DNA from: JAYZDB01 sp036338025
Lineage (GTDB): Bacteria; Planctomycetota; UBA1135; UBA2386
Reading direction: 5' to 3'
DNA length: 6,814 nt
NCBI GenBank assembly: GCA_036338025.1
Contig: JAYZDB010000057.1
Span: 1 to 6,814 of the forward strand
Shown here: in pieces, positions 1-6,235 of the stretch
How positions within the stretch are numbered: the stretch's first letter is position 1
Layout of the letters: every line of letters starts with the position of its first letter
Translations under genes and position numbers: made by a program
The notes under the pieces: generated by a model
What the model was told of the DNA's origin: nothing
Databases searched by the model: none
What the model saw: only the letters and a program-made list of their open reading frames with translations

Positions 1-10
1 GACTCTGTCT

Positions 11-550
11 ATGGACCGGGATCCCAAACTCACAACGGGGGAACAAGCTGGCACCACGCGCCGCGGCTTCCTCGGCTTCTTGACGCTTGTCCTCGGCACA
101 GCACCATGTATCGGCGGTCTGTTCTTGATGCTGCGCTCGGGTCTGGCGCCGTCCAAGGACAACCGCCCCAAGCGGTTCCTCTTGTGCAAGAAGAGCGAAC
201 TCCCTGCAAAGGGGTCGACGGAGATCAAGGAATTCGTAATCAGCTACCAGTGCCGGCAGGGCGCCAAGGTGGAGACCACCGCCAAGGTTGTCTTCGTGAC
301 CCGGGACCCGGTCAGCAAGCAGTGTCTCGCGATGGCTGGGGAGTGCACGCACCTGAGTTGTCCGGTGCAAAAGCGCGAACTGACCCTGCAAGCCGGTGGC
401 AAGGCGCCGCTGACCTGTCCGTGCCACGGTGGCATGTTCTCACAGCTTGGTGAGGTGCTTGAGGGTCCCCCGAAATTGCCGCTGCGGCGTCTCAGGCTCG
501 ACGAGATGCCCGCGGATGATGATGGCGATGTCTACCTGCTCGAGATCTAG
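11..550 (+). CDS. Rieske 2Fe-2S protein of a cytochrome bc/b6f-type complex
   Basis: This is the iron-sulfur subunit of a quinol:cytochrome c oxidoreductase. It takes one electron from quinol at the Qo site and passes it to the c-type haem on the periplasmic side. The 179 residues show a Tat motif near the N-terminus (T-R-R-G-F-L, Arg17-Arg18), a single membrane anchor at about 20-45, and a soluble domain. Cluster box 1 is C-T-H-L-S-C (Cys112, His114 as ligands; Cys117 for the disulfide). Box 2 is C-P-C-H-G-G (Cys136, His139 as ligands; Cys138 for the disulfide). Both boxes are complete, so a high-potential cluster is expected. The ATG at 11 puts the twin arginines at the usual distance from the start. 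Only 10 bases precede it, so an upstream start is not excluded and no promoter can be seen. The stop lies 3 bases before the cytochrome b start, which suggests translational coupling. The family assignment is secure; qcrA and petC would both be reasonable names. Confidence 0.95.
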   Translation: MDRDPKLTTGEQAGTTRRGFLGFLTLVLGTAPCIGGLFLMLRSGLAPSKDNRPKRFLLCKKSELPAKGSTEIKEFVISYQCRQGAKVETTAKVVFVTRDPVSKQCLAMAGECTHLSCPVQKRELTLQAGGKAPLTCPCHGGMFSQLGEVLEGPPKLPLRRLRLDEMPADDDGDVYLLEI

Positions 551-553
551 CTG

Positions 554-1981
554 ATGTTTGGTTTCCTTGAGGATCGATTGGGGATCGCCTCTGTGTTTCG
601 CAGCTCGATGAGCGGGAAGCTCCCGCCCAAGGGTATCGGGTACCTGCGCACCATCGGCTTCGCGGTCTTGACCGTGATGATCCTGCAGTTCCTGTCGGGG
701 CTGGCGTTGGCGTTTCACTACGTGCCGACCGCGGACCTCGCCTACGACTCGATTCGCGCGTTCGAGGAGGACATCGTCTGGGGATCGATGGTCCGGTCGA
801 TGCACCACTTCGGGGCCTCGATGTTCGTCGTGTTCGTCGTCGTGCACATGATGCGGGTCTACTTCACCGGTGCCTACAAGCGGCCGCGAGAGTTTACCTG
901 GCTGACTGGGGTCGGGTTGTTTCTCATCGTCCTGGCGTTCGGCTTTACCGGCTACCTGTTGCCTTGGGACCAGAAGGCCTATTTCGCTACCAAGGTTGGG
1001 ACCGAGATCGCCTCGGATACTCCGCTCATCGGGGCACAGGTGCGAGACATCTTGCGCGGCGGTGTCGATGTCGGCCAGCCGACCCTGACGCGCTTCTACA
1101 TTATCCACGTGGTCTTGTTGCCGATCGCCTTGCTCGGCTTGCTCGGCCTGCACTTCTACCTCATCCAGCGCCACGGCGTTGCGGCGCCGGGACGGATGGT
1201 CGGCGACGAGGGCGAGCCTGGCTTGCCGTATTACCCGCACCATACCTTCAAGGAGGCGTTGGTGGGTGTGGTGGTGGCTGGCGGCCTGTTCTGGTTGTCT
1301 AGTACCTACCGAGCACCGCTCGAAGCGCTCGCCGAGCCGTCCGATACCTCCTACTACCCGCGACCGGACTGGTACTTTCTCGGGTTGTTCTACTTGCTCA
1401 AGATCTTCACGTCATCGCGCGAGATCGGCACGTTCTGGATCCCGACCGGCTTCGTGGTGGCCTTGGCCTTGTTGCCGTTCGTGGATCGGGGGGCGCACCG
1501 GCACTGGCGGCGACGGTGGATCATGACACCCCTGGGAGTGTTGGTTTGTGCAGCGGTGGCGACCCTGACTGTGCTTGGGTTCCTTGATGATCCGAACAAG
1601 AACGCAGAGGGCGATCCGTCCACCTCGCAAGCAGCAGCAGAGTCCAAGCACCAAGAGACCTTGCCGTTCCCGCTCGGTCTCACCGACATGGAACGGCACG
1701 GCTATCTCTTGTTCCGTCGGATGAAGTGCCTGCGCTGCCACACCTACCACAAGGACGGGGTGACCTACTCGATTCCGGATCCGCTGATCGATCCCAAAAA
1801 GCGCGAGGACTTCCCCTTTCTCGAAGACCTGGAGACGGAGACCATCGAAGATGTCGCCGGAGTCCTTGAAGAAGGTTCCGGTGAGGACATGCCCGCGTTC
1901 CCGAACCTCTCGGCCCAAGACCGGTTGGCGGTCGGGGCGTTCGTGCGCTACATCATCAAGGACGCAGAGAAAGACAGGTAG
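554..1981 (+). CDS. Cytochrome b (b6/subunit IV type) with fused C-terminal cytochrome c domain
   Basis: This is the membrane core of a quinol:cytochrome c oxidoreductase, carrying two b haems and the quinone sites. Residues 1-345 form the b part. The haem ligands are His84/His98 and His185/His200, and the second pair has 14 residues between, the b6 rather than mitochondrial spacing. The Qo motif is P-D-W-Y (271-274) in place of P-E-W-Y. Hydrophobic segments fit four N-terminal helices plus three later ones (about 235-251, 295-311, 324-344), the b6 plus subunit IV count. Residues 380-475 carry a single C-L-R-C-H haem c site (Cys392, Cys395, His396) and a likely axial Met446 in E-D-M-P-A. With seven helices the C-terminus would face the periplasm, as a c haem needs. 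There is no Cys near residue 33, where b6 binds haem cn; the only other Cys is Cys332. No separate cytochrome c1 or f gene is in the window, so this domain may replace it. There is no clear ribosome binding site. Confidence 0.94.
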   Translation: MFGFLEDRLGIASVFRSSMSGKLPPKGIGYLRTIGFAVLTVMILQFLSGLALAFHYVPTADLAYDSIRAFEEDIVWGSMVRSMHHFGASMFVVFVVVHMMRVYFTGAYKRPREFTWLTGVGLFLIVLAFGFTGYLLPWDQKAYFATKVGTEIASDTPLIGAQVRDILRGGVDVGQPTLTRFYIIHVVLLPIALLGLLGLHFYLIQRHGVAAPGRMVGDEGEPGLPYYPHHTFKEALVGVVVAGGLFWLSSTYRAPLEALAEPSDTSYYPRPDWYFLGLFYLLKIFTSSREIGTFWIPTGFVVALALLPFVDRGAHRHWRRRWIMTPLGVLVCAAVATLTVLGFLDDPNKNAEGDPSTSQAAAESKHQETLPFPLGLTDMERHGYLLFRRMKCLRCHTYHKDGVTYSIPDPLIDPKKREDFPFLEDLETETIEDVAGVLEEGSGEDMPAFPNLSAQDRLAVGAFVRYIIKDAEKDR

Positions 1982-1992
1982 GGGCCCCAGCC

Positions 1993-3513
1993 ATGCTTCA
2001 AACCCTCATCTTGGGACTTGTCCTTGCCCCGGTCACGGTGCCAGCGCCCCAGGATGGTGTGAGTCCGTTGCCGGCAAAGCCCGACGTCCTGTTCATCGCG
2101 GTTGATGATCTCAACGATTGGATTACGCCGCTCGGTGGCCATCCCCAGGCGCGCACCAAGAACTTCGAACGGCTCGCACGAATGGGGATGTGTTTCACCA
2201 ATGCGCACTGTGCGGCGCCGGCGTGCCACCCGTCCCGGATTGCGGTGATGACCGGTGTGCATCCCTCGCGCTCGGGTATTTATCGCAACTCGTTCCACCA
2301 GCGCGGCCCGGAATGGCGCAAGGCCTCGCCGGTATTGAAAGACGTCACGACGATCTCGCAGCATTTTCGCGAGAATGGGTATCGCGCGGTCGGTGCAGGC
2401 AAGATCTATCATGCATTGCAGTGGACCAAGGGTTCACAGAACGATCCGGCGACCTGGGACGAGTTCTGGCCTGATGCCCTGAGTCCGATCCCGACCTGGG
2501 TGCGACCGAAGTTGGTGCCCGACGCAGAGCGTGGGATCGGCACCGGTCGCCCGCTCGGCAATCGCCAACTCTTCGGTGCCGCACCTCTCGATGTGCCTGA
2601 TTCTGCAACCTCGGACTACCAGGTCGTGGACTGGGCGATCTCTCAGCTCGCGAAGCCCGCTACCGGACCGTTGTTTTGTGCGCTGGGTCTGTTTCGGCCG
2701 CACATCCCATGGGAGGTCCCGCGTCGTTACTTCGAGCAACACCCTCTCGATGGGATCAAGCTACCGATCCACAAGGAGGGCGACCTCGCTGACACCTTTG
2801 GACATGCCCGCACTGGTTGGCATCGGTGGGTGCAGGCGAATGGTCTGTGGGATGATCTGGTCCAGGGTTACCTGGCATCGATCGCCTACAGCGATGCCCA
2901 ACTCGGTCGGCTCCTGGATGCGGTAGAGAAGAGCCCACGCCGCGACAACATCATCATCGTCTTGTGGTCGGATCACGGCATGCACATCGGTGAGAAGGAG
3001 AACTGGGAGAAGTTCACGCTGTGGGAGGAGTCGACACGCGTGCCGTTGTTTGTCGCCGTCCCGGGTCAGACCGGTGGTCGACGCTGTGCCCAGCCGGTGA
3101 GCCTGACAGACTTGTTCCCGACCCTGTGTGATCTCTGTGGGTTGCCGACACCTGCACAATGTGACGGCAAGAGTTTCGATGCCCAGCTCGCCGACCCGAA
3201 GACCAGGCGTGCTCGCCCCGCTCTGACGTCCTTCTGGATGCACAACCACAAGGGAGTCGCCAAGTCGGACCGCCCGGTTCTTGGGCACGCGCTGCGGGAT
3301 GAGCGCTGGCGCTACATCCACTACTCGAATGGGTTCAAGGAACTCTACGATCACAAGCAAGACCCGGGGGAGCACCAAAACCTCGCCGCCAGACCAGAGC
3401 ATGCTGAGACGATCCGCCGACTCGGGCGATTCGTACCCGCCAAGGCATCCCCGCCGGTTCGCGGCGGCTCCTACCTGAAGCGGCCCGCTGTGCGTAAACG
3501 CAAGCTTCCCTGA
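1993..3513 (+). CDS. Secreted sulfatase, iduronate-2-sulfatase-like
   Basis: This is a type I sulfatase that hydrolyses sulfate esters, probably on sulfated glycans outside the cytoplasm. A hydrophobic N-terminus (residues 2-16) ends in V-P-A and reads as a signal peptide, although it lacks a basic n-region. The metal-binding start of the fold is A-V-D-D-L (36-40). The active-site signature is C-H-P-S-R (78-82), so Cys78 should be converted to formylglycine by a maturase that is not in this window. Other family elements are G-K-I-Y-H (136-140), F-R-P-H-I-P-W (234-240), S-D-H-G (326-329, metal and catalytic residues) and L-W-E-E-S-T-R-V-P-L (343-352). The F-R-P-H and S-D-H-G context is closest to iduronate-2-sulfatase-like enzymes. 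At 506 residues it is a normal length for the family. It starts 11 bases after cytochrome b and ends 13 bases before the next gene, so co-transcription is likely. The true substrate cannot be read from the sequence. Confidence 0.93.
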   Translation: MLQTLILGLVLAPVTVPAPQDGVSPLPAKPDVLFIAVDDLNDWITPLGGHPQARTKNFERLARMGMCFTNAHCAAPACHPSRIAVMTGVHPSRSGIYRNSFHQRGPEWRKASPVLKDVTTISQHFRENGYRAVGAGKIYHALQWTKGSQNDPATWDEFWPDALSPIPTWVRPKLVPDAERGIGTGRPLGNRQLFGAAPLDVPDSATSDYQVVDWAISQLAKPATGPLFCALGLFRPHIPWEVPRRYFEQHPLDGIKLPIHKEGDLADTFGHARTGWHRWVQANGLWDDLVQGYLASIAYSDAQLGRLLDAVEKSPRRDNIIIVLWSDHGMHIGEKENWEKFTLWEESTRVPLFVAVPGQTGGRRCAQPVSLTDLFPTLCDLCGLPTPAQCDGKSFDAQLADPKTRRARPALTSFWMHNHKGVAKSDRPVLGHALRDERWRYIHYSNGFKELYDHKQDPGEHQNLAARPEHAETIRRLGRFVPAKASPPVRGGSYLKRPAVRKRKLP

Positions 3514-3526
3514 TATCGTCTGGGTC

Positions 3527-4780
3527 ATGACGAATCGACCTCGACCTGTCTTGGTTCTCCTGGCCTCGTGGCTGGGCATCCTGGTCATGACCGGCTGTGT
3601 ACCTCAACGTCTGCGGGAGTTTCGCAAGACGTTCAGCAAGACCTTGGTGAGCGCTCCTCACAATGTCCACGTTGCTGAGTGGCGGGTTACCCAGGAGGAC
3701 TTCCCCAATCTTGGCGACGCGCCCTGGTCGATTGAGAAGCGCACCCTGAGGGGAGGTGTCCAGGATGGTGTCGACCTCATCGAGGTCGACAACGGCAGGC
3801 TGCGTTTCACGGTGATCCCGTCCCGTGGCATGTCGATCGGGGTTGTCCGTTGCGGCGACGTGCGCCTCGGTTGGGATTCTCCGGTTCAACATGTAGTGCA
3901 CCCGAGGCACGTGGACCTGCAGGATCACGGTGGCCTGGGGTGGTTGGCTGGATTCAACGAGTGGATGGTGCGCTGCGGCGTCTCCTTCGCCGGTCATCCC
4001 GGTGAAGACGGCGAACGACTGCTCACGCTGCATGGCCGTATCGGGAACATCCCGGCCGCCGAGGTCCAGGTCAGGGTCGATGCATCCCCACCGCACCGGA
4101 TCCGCGTGCGCGGCCTCGTGCAAGAGCGGATCTTCAAGTTCGCCAACTTCGACCTGTGGACGGAGATCTCGACGGTGCCGGGCAGCAATGTGTTTCGAAT
4201 CGAGGATCGCCTGGTCAACACCAGTAGCTACGAACGCGAGTACCAGGTGATCTACCACGCCAACTTCGGGCGGCCCCTGCTGGAAGCCGGCGCGAAGTTC
4301 GTCGCCCCTGTGCAGCGGGTCTACCCCTTTGATGAGTACGCGGCCAAGGACCTGAAGACTTGGAAGACGTATCTCGGCCCGACCCGTGACTACGGAGAGC
4401 AGGTCTACTGTGTGGAGCCGTTCGCGGATGCCAATGGGCGTACCCAGGTGATGCTGCACAACAAGGCCGGAGATCGTGGGGTCGCGGTCCGCTACGAGGT
4501 CGCCGGGTTGCCGTACTTCACCCTGTGGAAGAACACGGATACCGAAGCAGATGGCTACGTGACTGGGCTCGAACCCGGTACTGGCTATCCATACAACCGC
4601 GCGGTGGAGCGGGAAGCTGGTAGGGTCCGAAAGCTGGCCGCCGGCGGTGAGCAGCAGTTCTCGCTGGAGTATGAAGTGCTCCTGGACGGGGCGTCCGTGC
4701 AGGCGAGCCACGCGCGGATCGCCAAGATTCGCAAGGGTCGCAAGCCGGCAGTTGTTGCCCAGCCGCCGAAGAAGGACTGA
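3527..4780 (+). CDS. DUF4432 family (aldose-epimerase-like) lipoprotein
   Basis: This is a galactose-mutarotase-like beta-sandwich protein of the DUF4432 group, whose members are often found with sugar metabolism genes; the reaction is unknown. The N-terminus has basic residues, a hydrophobic stretch (8-22) and M-T-G-C with Cys24, a somewhat weak lipobox, so I infer a lipid-anchored protein. Family landmarks in order are the D-G-V-D-L-I-E-V-D-N-G segment (80-90), I-P-S-R-G-M (97-102), L-G-W-D-S-P (114-119), G-W-L-A-G-F-N-E (138-145), R-C-G (149-151), L-H-G-R (168-171) and Y-H-A-N-F-G-R-P-L-L (243-252). His169 and His244 are candidates for active-site residues by analogy with mutarotases. The length of 417 residues is slightly longer than usual for the family because of the export signal and a basic, Pro-rich tail (about 398-417). 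It directly follows the sulfatase, which suggests a joint role in sulfated carbohydrate processing. There is no visible ribosome binding site. Confidence 0.85.
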   Translation: MTNRPRPVLVLLASWLGILVMTGCVPQRLREFRKTFSKTLVSAPHNVHVAEWRVTQEDFPNLGDAPWSIEKRTLRGGVQDGVDLIEVDNGRLRFTVIPSRGMSIGVVRCGDVRLGWDSPVQHVVHPRHVDLQDHGGLGWLAGFNEWMVRCGVSFAGHPGEDGERLLTLHGRIGNIPAAEVQVRVDASPPHRIRVRGLVQERIFKFANFDLWTEISTVPGSNVFRIEDRLVNTSSYEREYQVIYHANFGRPLLEAGAKFVAPVQRVYPFDEYAAKDLKTWKTYLGPTRDYGEQVYCVEPFADANGRTQVMLHNKAGDRGVAVRYEVAGLPYFTLWKNTDTEADGYVTGLEPGTGYPYNRAVEREAGRVRKLAAGGEQQFSLEYEVLLDGASVQASHARIAKIRKGRKPAVVAQPPKKD

Positions 4781-5015
4781 CACAAGCACTGCCGCCGTCG
4801 CCCGATGCTCGGTCACGGTGCGCCGAGGGATACGTTTCGCCGGCATGACCGATTGGGACAGGTTGTAGCGCTAGGGATACAACCCGCGAAAACAGTGATT
4901 TCGCTGGCCCCTGGCCTGCCACGCGAAGGCCCTTCCTGCCGTTCTTTGCATCGATTGGGCCGTCCGAAGGCGGCCCGATCTACTTTGGCACGAGACTTGA
5001 GAAAATGGTGTCATC
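4781..5015. other. Intergenic region with several hairpins, no gene seen
   Basis: These 235 bases separate the four-gene block from the small lipoprotein gene. I see no coding frame with recognisable content. Three inverted repeats stand out: 4811-4815 with 4846-4850 (GGTCA/TGACC, imperfect inside), 4886-4891 with 4899-4904 (GCGAAA/TTTCGC, 7-base loop), and the strong hairpin at 4953-4980 listed separately. A promoter for the downstream gene is expected here but no convincing -35/-10 pair is visible. Confidence 0.5.
4953..4980 (+). terminator. 12-bp GC-rich hairpin, possible terminator or leader structure
   Basis: Positions 4953-4964 pair with 4969-4980 around a CGAA loop (4965-4968). The core GGGCCG/CGGCCC is perfect, and the outer and inner parts include two G-U pairs. 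The sequence after it, TACTTT, is only a weak T-tract. The hairpin lies 172 bases after the DUF4432 stop and 35 bases before the next ATG. It may be a rho-independent terminator of the upstream operon or a structure in the leader of the lipoprotein mRNA. Confidence 0.4.
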
Positions 5016-5474
5016 ATGAATCGCCTCCTAAAGACCAGCCTGTTGTTCGTTCTCCTCGCCGTGGCGTCGTGTGGGGGTGGTTCCCACCACCATCACAGCG
5101 TGCCACTCCAGAACCGCTTTGTGGCCATCGAGGTTGAGGTCTACGACCCGCTGTCCGGATACGTGTGGGAAGACGTCGGGGTGAGGATTGTGCAGGCAGA
5201 CCAGGAGTGGTCGAGTTGTATCTGTGTGAATCCCTTGCTGGACGATTGGTACTACACCGACGCATTTGGAGTTGTCTTCTTCGCTGCAGCGGACCTGGCG
5301 TTTGCCGATGTAGGGTTTCAGGAGGAAGGTGGCGAGGCTGTCATTTCCCCCAGTCCACTGGAGGACGAGGTCACGGTACTACTCGAGATCTCGGCACCGG
5401 GTCTCGGGACCGTGTATCAGAGCGTGGATCTCAGCTGGGACGAGCCGAGTATCTTCGTATCGGTACCGTTCTGA
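5016..5474 (+). CDS. Small secreted lipoprotein of unknown function, beta-rich
   Basis: I do not recognise this 152-residue protein as a named family. It begins with a clear lipoprotein signal: M-N-R-L-L-K, a hydrophobic run (8-17) and the lipobox A-V-A-S-C with Cys19. Next comes a Gly-Gly-Gly-Ser linker and four histidines (24-27), which could bind a metal. The rest is predicted beta-strand with many aromatic and acidic residues. The stretch T-D-A-F-G-V-V-F-F (81-89) resembles the T-D-x-x-G-x-x-x-F turn of carboxypeptidase-regulatory-like or Ig-like beta-sandwich domains. Cys68 and Cys70 form a C-x-C pair that could be a disulfide or a redox or metal site. The ATG at 5016 is favoured because the signal peptide starts there, although no strong ribosome binding site precedes it. 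It sits 86 bases upstream of the thioredoxin-like selenoprotein gene on the same strand, and both products should leave the cytoplasm. A functional link is only a guess. Confidence 0.75.
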   Translation: MNRLLKTSLLFVLLAVASCGGGSHHHHSVPLQNRFVAIEVEVYDPLSGYVWEDVGVRIVQADQEWSSCICVNPLLDDWYYTDAFGVVFFAAADLAFADVGFQEEGGEAVISPSPLEDEVTVLLEISAPGLGTVYQSVDLSWDEPSIFVSVPF

Positions 5475-5495
5475 TCACGAGGATTAGTGGATGGA

Positions 5496-5517
5496 GCCGG
5501 GGCCTGCGGGTCCCGGC
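5496..5517 (+). other. GC-rich hairpin between lipoprotein and selenoprotein genes
   Basis: Positions 5496-5504 pair with 5509-5517 (nine pairs including one G-U) around a TGCG loop. No T-tract follows. A smaller inverted repeat, GCCGG (5530-5534) with CCGGC (5540-5544) around ATTTT, lies between it and the ATG at 5561. These could attenuate read-through from the lipoprotein gene or shape the leader of the selenoprotein mRNA. Confidence 0.3.
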
Positions 5518-5560
5518 CGGCTCGACGCCGCCGGATTTTCCGGCTAGCATTCCCGCTGTC

Positions 5561-6220
5561 ATGAAGAAGGCCCTTTGTCTTGCCCTAGCGGCAGCTTGTC
5601 TTGCCAGCGCCACCTTCGCCCAGGGGCGTAAGCGCAAGAAGATCTACTCCAACTCGTACATTGGCAAGGTGCCACCGAAGCTTGAGACGGCGAAGGGAGC
5701 GGTCTGGTTGAATTCGAACAAGCCGATGTCGCTGGCGAAGCTGAAGGGTCGTGTCGTCTGGCTCGAATTCAGCTTCATCCATTGAGGTGGGTGCAAGCGC
5801 ATGTCGCCCCACTTGGTCAAGTGGGACAAGGCCTATCGCGGACGCGGCCTCACGATCATCGATGTCAACAACGGGGGCATCGACAAACGCGCGGCCCTGG
5901 AGAAATACGTCAAGAAGCAGAAGAAGCCATACCCGACGCTCTGGGACAAAGGCGGCAAGGTCTGCCAGGCCTACGCGGTCCGCGGCTATCCAGCAGCGTT
6001 CTTGATCGGCGTTGACGGCAAGGTGGTCTGGGAGGGCTTCCCGGTTCCGGAGCTGGCGTCTCTCGAGCGCCTGATCACCAAGGAGTTGGCCAAGGTCGCC
6101 AAGGCGTCGCCGGAGAAGGTGACTGGAGAGAAGCCGGGCAAGGGAGTGCGGAAGGAAGCGAAATCCGGGACCAGCGGTCGCCCCAAGTCGAAACCCAAGT
6201 CAGGAACTACCGGCAAGTAG
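5561..6220 (+). CDS. Secreted thioredoxin-like selenoprotein (UGGC motif, in-frame TGA at 5783-5785)
   Basis: I read this as one gene of 219 residues with selenocysteine at position 75. Residues 1-20 form a standard signal peptide ending A-T-F-A before Gln21, so the protein should be periplasmic. The redox motif is U-G-G-C (Sec75, Cys78), preceded by W-L-E-F-S-F-I-H, the buried strand of a thioredoxin or TlpA fold. After it come K-R-M-S-P, the strand L-T-I-I-D-V-N (98-104), and G-Y-P-A-A-F-L-I-G (142-150) with the likely cis-proline Pro144, followed by D-G-K-V-V-W. The order and spacing match a TlpA/thioredoxin-like domain. The tail (about 181-219) is rich in Lys, Ser, Gly and Pro. Codons before and after the TGA are in one frame with no other stop, and a SECIS-like hairpin follows. 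Naive calling would give a 74-residue fragment (5561-5785) and a second fragment from 5801 lacking the redox site. A nonsense mutation or sequencing error at a Cys codon is the main alternative. The likely role is thiol-disulfide or peroxide reduction, substrate unknown. Confidence 0.82.
5783..5785 (+). other. In-frame TGA read as selenocysteine (Sec75)
   Basis: This codon sits at the first position of what would otherwise be C-x-x-C (TGA-GGT-GGG-TGC). The upstream frame (from 5561) and the downstream frame (to 6220) are the same, so removing the stop gives one continuous thioredoxin-like protein. Genes ending at 3513, 4780 and 5474 use TGA as their real stop, so a general reassignment of TGA to Trp or Gly is not supported. 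Confidence 0.8.
5808..5825 (+). promoter_or_regulatory. Putative bacterial SECIS element (7-bp stem, GGUC loop)
   Basis: CCCACTT (5808-5814) pairs perfectly with AAGTGGG (5819-5825) around a four-base loop GGTC (5815-5818). Bacterial SECIS elements are hairpins inside the coding region just after the UGA, bound by SelB through the loop G and U; the E. coli fdhF element has the same GGUC loop. The loop begins 29 nt after the TGA, within the commonly described range of roughly 16-37 nt. A lower helix, TGT (5802-5804) with ACA (5826-5828), would leave a three-base bulge CGC (5805-5807). The bulged U of the E. coli element is not seen in the upper stem. The hairpin also encodes P-H-L-V-K-W. Confidence 0.72.
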
Positions 6221-6235
6221 GCCTGATTGTGGCCT
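6219..6235. terminator. Short inverted repeat between convergent genes
   Basis: AGGCC (6219-6223) pairs with GGCCT (6231-6235) around a seven-base loop. It spans the 14-base gap between the stops of the selenoprotein gene and the helicase gene, overlapping both stop codons by a few bases. With only five pairs and no T-tract it is a weak candidate for a bidirectional terminator. Confidence 0.2.

Noticed and set aside
440..1243. A 267-codon open frame on the - strand, and similar ones at 1412-1918 and 2761-3588
   Set aside because: They are mirror frames of the cytochrome b and sulfatase genes, with biased composition and no recognisable motifs.
3335..4846. A 503-codon open frame on the - strand
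   Set aside because: It lies antisense to the sulfatase end and the whole DUF4432 gene, shows no domain or signal, and its composition is rich in Arg and His as expected for the reverse frame of a GC-rich gene.
4853..4880. A possible sigma70-type promoter (TTGGGA and GGATAC, 16-base spacing)
   Set aside because: The -10 box matches the consensus poorly and the -35 box only partly, so this is no better than chance.
5165..5560. Upstream extension of the selenoprotein frame
   Set aside because: It overlaps the lipoprotein gene in another frame and has no coding character. The signal peptide beginning at 5561 marks the real start.
5783..5785. General reassignment of TGA to a sense codon, as in code 4 or code 25
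   Set aside because: The sulfatase, DUF4432, lipoprotein and helicase genes all end naturally at TGA, and the DNA is GC-rich. Trp at a U-x-x-C position would also make little sense.
5801..6220. An independent 139-residue gene starting at ATG 5801
   Set aside because: The product would lack the signal peptide, the first strands and half of the redox motif. The SD-like GAGGTG upstream overlaps the TGA and G-G-C codons, so it is more simply part of the coding sequence, although re-initiation is kept as a finding.
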